Shown piece by piece: positions 1 to 7,559 of a stretch of DNA of 64,000 nt (the first letter of the stretch is position 1; each line of letters starts with the position of its first letter). Under the pieces are notes generated by a model that saw only the letters and a program-made list of their open reading frames with translations, was not told the origin of the DNA and searched no databases. Made by a program: the position numbers and the translations under genes. The stretch is from Streptomyces termitum (lineage in GTDB: Bacteria; Actinomycetota; Actinomycetes; Streptomycetales; Streptomycetaceae): assembly GCF_014650175.1 (NCBI RefSeq), contig NZ_BMUL01000021.1:1-64000 (forward strand), read 5' to 3'.

Positions 1-13
1 AGACCGCCCAGTC

Positions 14-1237
14 CTACGAAGCAGCCGTCACTCTCGCATCACTCCTGATGTGGGCGTGACATTTGACGACAGAACCTAGGGCGCGGGCCATGGGGTCGGA
101 GTACAGGTAGTACGGGGCCCCCTGCGCGGCCGCCTTCAGCTTCGTCACGGCGGACGGGCTCTTGCCCATGCGGTGCAGCGCACGAGCCTCGTCGATCGCG
201 TAGTGGGTACGGCGCTCCCGGCTCGGGATCTCGGCGATGTTCGCCTCCGTCACCCGGCCCAGGCCCGTGTCGGGCTGGTCGACCTCGACGCCGACCTCGG
301 CCGCGTGCACGGCCACCGTGCCCCGCCCGAAGACGGTGTGGCGGTCGAGGTCGTACCACTCCGGGCCGAGCCGTTCCGAGTCCTCCAGGGCCGCGGTGAT
401 CCGCGCCCACGCATCGTCGCTCCGGCCGCCCCGGGCATGGGCGATGGAGCACCGAAGGTGGAGGGCACCGCGCAGGGAAACGGCCGGCCTGTCGGCAGCC
501 GAGTCGGAGGCGAGCGGCTCCAGGTCGCGCAGGGCGGCTTCCGCGACCGCGATCGCCTCCCCGAGGGACGCCTGGTGCAGCAGCGCGCCGCAGCGGTCCC
601 AGGCGACGGCGGCCCGGACGACCGGGTCGCCGAGCTTCGTCGCGGCACCGGCCGCGACCTCGGCGGCCGACCACGCCAGGTCGGGGTAGCCGAGCTGGTT
701 GAGGCACATCCGGGCGGTCCGGGCGGCGTCCGCCAGGAGGCGGAGCGCGTCCTCCCGGGCGCGGCCCTCGGAGACGAGGACGGCGGTGTTCAGGTCCTCG
801 ATCAGGGACGGGAGGAGAGAGGCGACGGCCGGCAGGTTCGCCGCCTGGCGCGCGGTGTTGGCCTTCCGGGCGCGGGCGGTCATGTCGCCCAGCGCGGACC
901 GGACGCCCGACGGGGCGAGACCGGGGTGGCCGGAGAGGATGAGTCCGGCGCGGCGCAGGCCGGTGCGCAGGGCGGGGATGTGAGCGTGGGCGAGGTTGCC
1001 GCCGCCGCGCTGGAGCCGGTAGGGCTGTCCGAGGAGCCAGACCACATCGACGTCGCAGCGCTCCGCGATGGCGGTGATGACGCTGTACCGGTCGAGCGGC
1101 TGCCGCCCGCGCTCGACGTTGGCGACCCATGACTCCGTACGGCCGATGAAGCCCGCGAGCTCCACCTGCGTCAGCCCGGCGGCGTTGCGGGCGATCTGTA
1201 CACGCGTACCGATGTGCTCGTCGCTGGAAAGGGGCAT
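14..1237 (-). CDS. XRE-family transcriptional regulator
   Basis: Predicted cytoplasmic DNA-binding regulator of 407 aa. Residues ~9-62 form an XRE-type helix-turn-helix (GLTQVELAGFIGRTESWV, then NVERGRQ). The remaining ~340 residues are alanine/leucine-rich helical repeats of the TPR-like kind found behind the HTH in many Streptomyces XRE proteins. The ATG is preceded by GGAG at 7 bases, and a later start would delete the HTH. It is read leftward and is divergent from a small hypothetical gene. The target and ligand are not visible. The family call is firm; the specific role is unknown. Confidence 0.9.
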   Translation of the reverse strand: MPLSSDEHIGTRVQIARNAAGLTQVELAGFIGRTESWVANVERGRQPLDRYSVITAIAERCDVDVVWLLGQPYRLQRGGGNLAHAHIPALRTGLRRAGLILSGHPGLAPSGVRSALGDMTARARKANTARQAANLPAVASLLPSLIEDLNTAVLVSEGRAREDALRLLADAARTARMCLNQLGYPDLAWSAAEVAAGAATKLGDPVVRAAVAWDRCGALLHQASLGEAIAVAEAALRDLEPLASDSAADRPAVSLRGALHLRCSIAHARGGRSDDAWARITAALEDSERLGPEWYDLDRHTVFGRGTVAVHAAEVGVEVDQPDTGLGRVTEANIAEIPSRERRTHYAIDEARALHRMGKSPSAVTKLKAAAQGAPYYLYSDPMARALGSVVKCHAHIRSDARVTAAS

Positions 1238-1254
1238 GCTGAACTCCGTTCTGA

Positions 1255-1268
1255 CCTGAACACTCAGG
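1255..1268. promoter_or_regulatory. Inverted repeat upstream of XRE gene
   Basis: CCTGA-ACAC-TCAGG is a perfect 5-bp dyad 18 bases before the XRE start codon. This is where an autoregulatory operator could sit. Short dyads are common in GC-rich DNA, so this is a weak candidate. Confidence 0.25.
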
Positions 1269-1348
1269 ACGGTACTCCCGATCGCGCCCCCGTACAGCCC
1301 CAGTTGGCCGTCGGGGCGCCGCCATGTCCGGCATCCCTGCTGCCGAAC

Positions 1349-1606
1349 ATGAAGAAGCCGCTTCCCTCGATCCGGAGGTCAAGGAGGCAGCTCCGCCCTG
1401 AGGCCGCCGACCGGAACCCGGAGAAGGCGTGCGAGTACGCCGTCGCCGCACTCGACCAGCTGTGCAACACCTGGTACGCCACGGGCATGGAGCGCGTCCG
1501 GGAGGTCCGGCGCGCGCTCGCGCCGTGGCAGCACGAGCGCTGCGTCCAGGACCTCGATGACCGGCTGTACGGCTGGGAGACGACCGTCAGTGCCCTCGGC
1601 CGTTGA
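1349..1606 (+). CDS. Small hypothetical protein (85 aa)
   Basis: An open frame starting ATG AAG AAG with a basic N-terminus (MKKPLPSIRRSRRQLR) followed by a plausible helical segment containing CEYAVAALDQLCNTWY and WQHERC. I do not recognise a family. It lies just after the divergent XRE regulator, and its last 20 bases overlap the 3' end of the convergent HAD gene. The ribosome binding site is weak, and an in-frame alternative start lies at 1214. Amino-acid composition looks protein-like rather than like a shadow frame. Such small genes often accompany XRE regulators in Streptomyces, but no function is assigned. Confidence 0.5.
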   Translation: MKKPLPSIRRSRRQLRPEAADRNPEKACEYAVAALDQLCNTWYATGMERVREVRRALAPWQHERCVQDLDDRLYGWETTVSALGR

Positions 1607-2249
1607 ACTGGGCGATGTTCCCGGACAGTTCCGTCAGGCTCTCGACCCGGAAGGTCGGGAGGCTGACGGCTTCCTCGTCGTTCCACTGGATCGTCGCCCA
1701 GGGCCCCCGGCGGACGAGCGCGGTCTCCATTCCGGCGGCGACAGCGGGACGGAGATCGTTGTCGACGCGGTCGCCGACGTAGAGGATCTCGGGGTTCTCG
1801 AAGGGGACGACCTCGGCCACCCGGTGGAAGAACTCGGGATCGGGCTTGGATGCGCCCCAGTCGTCGGAGGTGCCTATGAGGTCGACGTCCTCGCTGAACA
1901 GCTCGCGCAGGATCTTCCCGGCGCGGATGGTCTGGTTGCCCGCGATCCCGAGCCACAGGCCATCGGCGCGAAGCCGGGCGAGCGCGGGGCGGACGTCGGG
2001 GTAGAGGTCCTCCTCGCCGAATTGCTCGGGCCGGCCGGCGGCGGCGCGGGCCTCCCGCTGCTCGTAGAGGTCGAAGCCCGGCCGGAACGCCTGGAAGGTC
2101 TCGCGGTAGTCCCGGCCCTGGGCGATCACCGCGCCGAACATGGCCGCGAAGGTGTGCCGGGGTACACCGAGCCAGTCCGCCCACGTGCCGTACTCCCTGG
2201 TCTCGTCCACCAGGCACTCACCGACGTCGAACACCACCGCACGAATCAT
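1587..2249 (-). CDS. HAD-superfamily hydrolase
   Basis: A 220-aa haloacid-dehalogenase-fold protein. Motif I is seen as VVFDVGECLVDE near the N-terminus, motif II as the region around IAGNQT, the motif III lysine in SKPDPEFF, and motif IV as LYVGDRVDND. The second position of motif I is Gly (DxG), where phosphatases normally carry a second Asp (DxD), so phosphatase activity is doubtful. The frame is open far upstream, but the HAD fold begins at the ATG at 2249 and sequence upstream runs toward the CRISPR array. It is convergent with the small gene at 1349-1606. Substrate unknown. Confidence 0.85.
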   Translation of the reverse strand: MIRAVVFDVGECLVDETREYGTWADWLGVPRHTFAAMFGAVIAQGRDYRETFQAFRPGFDLYEQREARAAAGRPEQFGEEDLYPDVRPALARLRADGLWLGIAGNQTIRAGKILRELFSEDVDLIGTSDDWGASKPDPEFFHRVAEVVPFENPEILYVGDRVDNDLRPAVAAGMETALVRRGPWATIQWNDEEAVSLPTFRVESLTELSGNIAQFNGRGH

Positions 2250-2451
2250 GGGCGCGATCCTACGGACCCTGACCATGGGTGTCAGGAGAGCCGGCCCGGC
2301 CGATCCGCGCCATGGCAGACCGCCACCAGGCCGCCCGTCGGGATCACGCAGGCTATGAGCAGACCCTCTCCAGTGGCTCAAGAACGCTTCGACCTCAGCA
2401 CCGTTCGTACCCTCCGCGTGGACGCACTCAGGGTCTCGGCAAGCGTGTTCG

Positions 2452-2785
2452 AGTCCATCCCCGCGGGCGCGGGGGGGCAGGCCCTGGCGTGGATCTCCGC
2501 CGTGCGGGCCCGGGGTCCATCCCCGCAGGCGCGGGGAGCAGGTGACCCCGGCCGCGGCGGCGGCCTTTTCCTCGGGTCCATCCCCGCAGGCGCGGGGAGC
2601 AGGAACTTGCGCAAGTACCTGTTCGTACTTCACGAGGTCCATCCCCGCAGGCGCGGGGAGCAGTTCGGCTTGGCGCGGTTCTCCGGCACCGCCCAGGGTC
2701 CATCCCCGCAGGCTCGGGGAGCAGAACGGGCCGTCGCCCAGGGTCGGGCGGGGCTTGGGTCCATCCCCGCAGGCGCGGGGAGCAG
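2452..2785 (-). CRISPR. CRISPR array, 6 repeats / 5 spacers, type I-E-like
   Basis: Six 28-base repeats (plus-strand form begins GGTCCATCCCC and ends GGGGAGCAG) at 2452-2480 (degenerate, 29 nt), 2514-2541, 2575-2602, 2636-2663, 2697-2724 (one mismatch) and 2758-2785. The five spacers are each exactly 33 bases, giving a 61-base period. The reverse complement (CTGCTCCCCGCGCCTGCGGG...) aligns with the E. coli type I-E repeat, so transcription should run leftward with the leader to the right of 2785. The decayed repeat is then at the trailer end, as expected. No cas gene is present in the window. Confidence 0.95.
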
Positions 2786-2900
2786 TCTTCCTGACCTGCA
2801 CTTCTACCCCACATCGGGCACCCTTCGAGCAACTTTCGCTGAAACCGGCAAAACACCCACCTCGCATCGCCGAGGTGGGCCGGTCCGGCCTGGACGGCCG
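2786..2900 (-). promoter_or_regulatory. Probable CRISPR leader with hairpin
   Basis: This segment flanks the intact repeat end and includes a comparatively A-rich stretch (AACTTTCGCTGAAACCGGCAA) unlike its surroundings. It contains a perfect 9-bp hairpin, CCCACCTCG - 6-base loop - CGAGGTGGG, at 2856-2879. The leader role is inferred from repeat orientation and from the degenerate repeat at the far end. The hairpin could instead be a terminator left from a lost neighbour. Confidence 0.45.
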
Positions 2901-2931
2901 CCGCCCCGCCTGGGATGTCCGGGCGGGGCGG
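2901..2931. terminator. GC-rich hairpin
   Basis: CCGCCCCGCC pairs with GGCGGGGCGG across an 11-base loop. It lies between the CRISPR leader and the end of the leftward acyl-CoA dehydrogenase gene at 3148, so it may stop that transcript. There is no U tract, but Streptomyces terminators often lack one. Confidence 0.4.
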
Positions 2932-3147
2932 TCGCAGGCCGACCAGGGCGCAGCAGGGGGAAGACCGCGCGGTCGGTGGTGAGGGCTGCTCCGTGCCCTC
3001 GTAAAGGCCGTGCGCCCCGCCTTCCTCCCCACACGCCTCCCCCCTCGCCCCGGATTTCTCCCGAGCGGCGTCCAAGGGGCGCTCCGCACAGGGTGGCCCC
3101 GCAGCTCCCGGGGCGAGCCCAGCCCTCGTCACACATGGTTCGACCTG
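2932..3147. other. Intergenic, nothing recognised
   Basis: Spacer between the hairpin and the acyl-CoA dehydrogenase stop codon. Frames are open here, but I see no start with a ribosome binding site, no RNA gene and no repeat. Confidence 0.5.
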
Positions 3148-4302
3148 CTACTTCTCCGGCTTCGCCAGCCCTCGGCTGATGACGAGGCGCTGGATCTGGT
3201 TCGTTCCCTCGAAGATCTGCATGATCTTGGCTTCGCGCATGTAGCGCTCGACCGGGAAGTCGCGGGTGTAGCCGTAGCCGCCGAGGACCTGGACCGCGTC
3301 CGTCGTCACCTTCATCGCCGTGTCGGTGGCGATGAGCTTGGCGGCGCTGGCCTGGCGGCTGAAGGGGCGGCCGAGGTCGCGGCGGCGGGCCGCGTCCAGG
3401 TAGGTGGCGCGGGCCGCGTCGACGGCGGCGGCCATGTCGGCGAGGAGGAAGCCGAGGCCCTGGTGGTCGACGATGCGGCGGCCGAAGGTGGTGCGCTCGT
3501 TGGCGTAGTCGACGGCGGCGTCCAGGGCGGCCTGGGCGAGGCCGGTGGCGCAGGCGGCGATGCCGAGGCGGCCGTTGTCGAGGGCGCTGAAGGCGATCTG
3601 GAGGCCCTGGCCCTCGGTGCCGATGAGGCGGTCCTCGCCGATGAGGGCGCCGTCCCAGTAGGCGGAGGTGGTGGGGACCGCCTGGAGGCCCATCTTGCGT
3701 TCGGGGGCGCCGAAGGAGAGGCCCTCGGTGCTGCCGGGGGCGAGGAAGCAGGAGATGCCGTGGCTTCCGGGGGCGGTGCGGGCGAAGAGGGAGTAGAAGC
3801 CGGCCCGGCCGCCGTGGGTGATCCACGCCTTGGTGCCGGTGATCCGGTAGCCGCTGCCGTCCTCCTGCCGTTCGGCCTTGCAGGAGAGGGCGGCGGCGTC
3901 GGAGCCGGCCTGCGGCTCGGAGAGGCTGTAGCCGCCGATGGCGCGGCCCTCCAGCATCCCGGGGAGCCAGCGCTCCTTCTGCGCCTCGGTGCCGAAGGCG
4001 TAGAGGGGGTGGCAGGCCAGCGTGTGGACGCTGGTGGCGACGGCGACGGCGGCCCAGCGGGCGGCCAGCTCCTCCAGGACCTGGAGGTAGACCTCGTACG
4101 GCTGGCCTCCGCCGCCGTACTCCTCGGGGTAGGCGAGGCCGAGCAGGCCGGCCGCTCCGAGGGTGGCGAAGAGGCCCTCGGGATAGGTCTCGGCGGCCTC
4201 GTGCTCGTTCACCCGGGGGGAGAGTTCCCTGTCGGCGATCTCCCGGGTGAGGGCGATGAGGTCCGCCGCCTCGGGGGTGGGAAGCAGGCGGTCGACATCC
4301 AT
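3148..4302 (-). CDS. Acyl-CoA dehydrogenase
   Basis: FAD-dependent enzyme of the acyl-CoA dehydrogenase family, 384 aa, the usual length. It carries family motifs YSLSEPQAGSDAA in the middle domain, VLGGYGYTRDFPVER near the C-terminus and IFEGTNQIQRL, whose Glu is the usual catalytic base of short/medium-chain members. The ATG at 4302 has GGAG at 5 bases; an in-frame ATG at 4323 is less well placed. It is divergent from a TetR gene across 108 bases that contain a palindrome, which suggests local repression and a role in fatty or branched-chain acyl-CoA oxidation. The chain-length preference cannot be read. Confidence 0.93.
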   Translation of the reverse strand: MDVDRLLPTPEAADLIALTREIADRELSPRVNEHEAAETYPEGLFATLGAAGLLGLAYPEEYGGGGQPYEVYLQVLEELAARWAAVAVATSVHTLACHPLYAFGTEAQKERWLPGMLEGRAIGGYSLSEPQAGSDAAALSCKAERQEDGSGYRITGTKAWITHGGRAGFYSLFARTAPGSHGISCFLAPGSTEGLSFGAPERKMGLQAVPTTSAYWDGALIGEDRLIGTEGQGLQIAFSALDNGRLGIAACATGLAQAALDAAVDYANERTTFGRRIVDHQGLGFLLADMAAAVDAARATYLDAARRRDLGRPFSRQASAAKLIATDTAMKVTTDAVQVLGGYGYTRDFPVERYMREAKIMQIFEGTNQIQRLVISRGLAKPEK

Positions 4303-4338
4303 GGCGACTCCATCGGCGCGCAAAGTGGTACTAGGACG

Positions 4339-4352
4339 GGTACTCCAGTACC
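4339..4352. promoter_or_regulatory. Palindrome between acd and TetR genes (operator candidate)
   Basis: GGTACT-CC-AGTACC is a dyad with perfect 6-bp arms. A third GGTACT half-site lies at 4327-4332, and a second dyad, CGCTA-AAAA-TAGCG, follows at 4352-4365. They sit between the divergent acyl-CoA dehydrogenase and TetR genes, where a TetR operator is expected. This is inference from position and symmetry. Confidence 0.5.
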
Positions 4353-4410
4353 GCTAAAAATAGCGCAGAAGTCGCCGGGAGGAACCCCCGGCCGGTCGGA
4401 GCGGCATACT

Positions 4411-5022
4411 GTGCGGGTGATCGAGACCTCCGCCGCCGTCACCCCGAAGCTCACGGGCCGCGGAGCGGCACGCCGTTCCGCCCTCTTCGAGGACCTCGTC
4501 GCCCTGCTCGTCGGCGAGGGCTTCGCCCAGCTGACCCTCGACGACCTCGCCGCCCGGCTGCACTGCTCCAAGCGCACCCTGTACGGCCTGGCCGACAGCA
4601 AGGAACAGCTGGTCAGGGCGGCCGTCGTGCACTTCTTCCGGCGCGCCACCGCCCGTGTGGAGGCGGTCCTCGCCGCCGCGAGCGGACCGGCCGAGCGGCT
4701 CTCCGCCTATCTGCGGGCGGTCTCCGCCGAGCTGGCTCCGGTCTCCCCGCGCTTCTTCGACGACGTGGCCGCCTTCGAACCGGCCGCCGAGGTGTACGAG
4801 CGGAACACCCGGGCCGCCGCCGGGCGGGTCCAGCAGCTCATCGAGGAGGGCGTCCGGGCGGGGGTCTTCCGCGAGGTCCACGTGGCCTTCGCCGCCGACG
4901 TCATCGCCTCCGTCATGGTCCGCATCCAGCGGCGGCAGGTGGCCTCGGCCACCGGCCTCGGGGACGCGGAGGCGTACGACCAGCTGGCCGAGCTGCTGCT
5001 CGGCGGGCTGCGGCGGGCGTAG
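4411..5022 (+). CDS. TetR-family transcriptional regulator
   Basis: A 203-aa regulator. The N-terminal HTH is visible as LLVGEGFAQLTLDDLAARL followed by HCSKRTLYGLADSKEQLV, the typical TetR helix 3/4 pattern. The rest is a helical ligand-binding domain (RFFDDVAAFEPAAEVYERN). GTG at 4411 follows GGAG by 9 bases; GTG at 4417 is an alternative. It is divergent from the acyl-CoA dehydrogenase gene and probably represses it through the palindrome between them. The ligand is likely an acyl-CoA by analogy with similar pairs, not by any direct evidence. Confidence 0.88.
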   Translation: MRVIETSAAVTPKLTGRGAARRSALFEDLVALLVGEGFAQLTLDDLAARLHCSKRTLYGLADSKEQLVRAAVVHFFRRATARVEAVLAAASGPAERLSAYLRAVSAELAPVSPRFFDDVAAFEPAAEVYERNTRAAAGRVQQLIEEGVRAGVFREVHVAFAADVIASVMVRIQRRQVASATGLGDAEAYDQLAELLLGGLRRA

Positions 5023-5159
5023 GGCGCTCCTTTCGCATCAGGCCATACGACCGGGTAGGACAGCGTCCGCCGGGTGAGTACCGCTACTCACGCGCGGGCG
5101 CGGCGTCCCGCCTACCGTCGCCCCAGGACACGGCGGTACGGCACCCGGGGGTGGACCTC

Positions 5160-6230
5160 ATGGCACGGTCACGGCACGGCGCGCGGCGCCTCGCGGGGGC
5201 GCTCGCCCTGGTCCTCGCGGCGGTCGGCGCCGCGGGCTGCGGGACCTTCGACACCGGCGACGACGAGAAGCGCGCCGTCGAGGTCGCCGAGCGGGTCGCG
5301 CCGGGGCGGCTGGCGGTGATCGGCGCCCGGACCCTCTTCCCGGAGGCGGGCGGCTCCGAGGTGACCTTCCGGATCGCGGACGACGCCGACGCCTTCGTCC
5401 GGCTGCGGGTGGACGCGGAGAAGGCGGACTGCGAGGGGCGGCCGTGCGAGGACCGGCTGCGGGACGGGCTCGCGCGGGCCGTCCGGGAGGCGGAGGACTT
5501 CCGGACGCTGCGGCGCGAGTTCGAGGCGTGCGGCCATCCGGTGCGCGGGCTGTCCGCGGACGGCACCGGGCCGTGGGTCGCCGCGCCCGTCGGAGCGGAG
5601 ACCGTACGGCCCCTGGTGGCGTCCCTCGGCGACTGCCTGGAGCGCTGGGCGCGGGCCCGGACGCGGGACGGCGGGGCGCCGCCTGCCGCGCTCTCCGTGA
5701 AGGTGGTACCACCGGAGCGGGCGGCCGGACCGGCCGGGGAGGGCGCGGGGCAGCCGGCGCTGCTGGAGTTCACCTCGGCCGACCGGCTGGCCGCGCTGGG
5801 CCGGGGGGCGTACCACCGGGTGTCGTACCGCTTCGGGCCCGGCGGGATCGACCGGGAGTCGGCCGAGGTGGGGGTGGTCCGGCCCTTCGAGGAGCGGCAG
5901 CGGTACGAGAAGGCGGTGCGGGCCTCGGCGGAGGAGTGGCTGCGGGGCCGGGGCGGGCTGCCGGAGGCGGTGACCGCCGACTTCTCGACGGTGGGGAGCC
6001 TGCTGCCGGGCCGGGTGGACCGCTTCGGCGGCTGGCTGCTGTTCTGCGAGCGGCCCGAGGGCGAGCGCCCGGTCTGCCTCGGCCGGCACGCCCTGGCGGT
6101 CACCGCGGGGCCCGACGGCCGGCTGGCCGGTGAGCCCCGGGTCTTCCGGGACATCCGCGAGGGCAACGGCCCGCTGGTCCTGCCGACCGGGGCGGACGGG
6201 GCTCCGTCGTACGCGTGGGGCCGTTCCTGA
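5160..6230 (+). CDS. Secreted lipoprotein of unknown function
   Basis: A 356-aa protein with a lipoprotein signal peptide: basic start (MARSRHGARR), hydrophobic run (LAGALALVLAAV) and lipobox VGAAGC, so it should be anchored outside the membrane after Sec export and lipidation. The mature part has paired cysteines (DCEGRPCED, CGHP, DCLERW, FCERPEGERPVCLGR). I do not recognise a domain. The ATG at 5160 gives a clean signal peptide; GTG at 5151 is in frame and possible. It is convergent with xdhC. Confidence 0.82.
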   Translation: MARSRHGARRLAGALALVLAAVGAAGCGTFDTGDDEKRAVEVAERVAPGRLAVIGARTLFPEAGGSEVTFRIADDADAFVRLRVDAEKADCEGRPCEDRLRDGLARAVREAEDFRTLRREFEACGHPVRGLSADGTGPWVAAPVGAETVRPLVASLGDCLERWARARTRDGGAPPAALSVKVVPPERAAGPAGEGAGQPALLEFTSADRLAALGRGAYHRVSYRFGPGGIDRESAEVGVVRPFEERQRYEKAVRASAEEWLRGRGGLPEAVTADFSTVGSLLPGRVDRFGGWLLFCERPEGERPVCLGRHALAVTAGPDGRLAGEPRVFRDIREGNGPLVLPTGADGAPSYAWGRS

Positions 6231-6382
6231 GGGCGCCGGGGGCGGCGGGTTCAGGCGCTCCCGGGGTGCGGGGCGGGGGTCGCCGTGAGCGGGACGCCGA
6301 GGGTGTCGCACCCGCGGCGGGCGCGGGCGCTCGGGGCGGCCGGGCCGTGCGGCACCTCCGCGGGGCGCGCGGGAGGGGGCCG

Positions 6383-7522
6383 TCAGGCGACGGAGCCTAT
6401 GCGGCCCGCGAGGGGGCCGTCGGGGCCGTCGTGGTGGATGGGGGTGTGGGCGCCGGTGAGGGAGGCGCCGCTGCCGCCGCGCCGGTCGGCGACGATCTCG
6501 GCGGCGATGGAGAGGGCCGTCTCCTCCGGGGTGCGGGCGCCGAGGTCGAGGCCGATCGGGGAGCGCAGCCGGGCGAGTTCGAGTTCGGTGACGCCGACCT
6601 CGCGCAGCCGGGCGTTGCGGTCCTCGTGGGTGCGGCGGGAGCCCATCGCGCCGACGTAGGCGACGGGGAGCCGCAGGGCGGCCTGGAGGAGCGGGACGTC
6701 GAACTTGGCGTCGTGGGTGAGGACGCACAGCACGGTGCGGGCGTCCACCTCGGTCGAGGCGAGGTAGCGGTGGGGCCAGGCGACGACGATCTCGTCGGCC
6801 TCGGGGAAGCGGGCCTTCGTCGCGAAGACGGGCCGGGCGTCGCAGACGGTGACGTGGTAGCCGAGGAACCTGCCGACCCGGACGAGGGCGGAGGCGAAGT
6901 CGATGGCACCGAAGACGATCATGCGGGGGGCGGGGACGGAGGACTCGACGAGCAGGGTCAGCGGCTGTCCGCAGCGGCTGCCGTCCTCCCCGATCTCCAC
7001 GGTGGCGGTGCGGCCGGCGTCGAGGAGGGCGCGGGCCTCGGCGGCGGCGGTGCGGTCCAGCTCGGGATGGCCGCCGAGGGCGCCCTCGTACGAGCCGTCG
7101 GGGCGGACCAGGAGGGCCCGGCCGAGCAGGTCGCCGGGGCCGGAGACGATCCGGGCCAGGGCCGCCGGCTCTCCCGAGACGGCGGCGGCCAGCGCGGCGG
7201 GGAAGACCCCGCCGCGGACCGGGGTGACGAGGATGTCGATGATGCCGCCGCAGGTCAGGCCGACCGCGAAGGCGTCCTCGTCGCTGTAGCCGAAGCGTTC
7301 GACGACGGTCCGGCCGTCGGCGAGCGCCGTCTGGCACAGCTCGTACACCGCGCCCTCCACACAGCCTCCGGAGACCGATCCGATCGCCGTGCCCTCGCCG
7401 TCGACGGCGAGCGCGGCGCCCGGCTGCCGGGGCGCGCTGCCGCCGACGGCCACCACGGTGGCCACGGCGAAGTCGCGTCCCTGCTCGACCCACCGGTGCA
7501 GCTCCTCGGCGATGTCCAGCAT
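6383..7522 (-). CDS. xdhC: XdhC/CoxI-family molybdenum cofactor chaperone
   Basis: XdhC proteins bind the molybdenum cofactor, help its sulfuration and load it into xanthine dehydrogenase. This 379-aa protein has the N-terminal XdhC/CoxI domain (APRQPGAALAV, GSVSGGCVEGAVYE, GLTCGGIIDI) and the C-terminal Rossmann domain (VFGAIDFASALVRVGRFLGY, YVGAMGSRRTHEDR). AGGAG lies 7 bases before the ATG. It is the last gene of the purine cluster, 37 bases after the permease, and is probably cotranscribed with it. Confidence 0.93.
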   Translation of the reverse strand: MLDIAEELHRWVEQGRDFAVATVVAVGGSAPRQPGAALAVDGEGTAIGSVSGGCVEGAVYELCQTALADGRTVVERFGYSDEDAFAVGLTCGGIIDILVTPVRGGVFPAALAAAVSGEPAALARIVSGPGDLLGRALLVRPDGSYEGALGGHPELDRTAAAEARALLDAGRTATVEIGEDGSRCGQPLTLLVESSVPAPRMIVFGAIDFASALVRVGRFLGYHVTVCDARPVFATKARFPEADEIVVAWPHRYLASTEVDARTVLCVLTHDAKFDVPLLQAALRLPVAYVGAMGSRRTHEDRNARLREVGVTELELARLRSPIGLDLGARTPEETALSIAAEIVADRRGGSGASLTGAHTPIHHDGPDGPLAGRIGSVA

Positions 7523-7559
7523 GTCGGTCTCCTCGGCTGTGTGAAGGGGCGGGCGGGCG

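Noticed and set aside
2250..3147. Protein-coding frames running through the CRISPR array
   Set aside because: The frames contain the 61-base repeat period (for example repeated PRACGDGP), so they are artefacts of the array and not genes.
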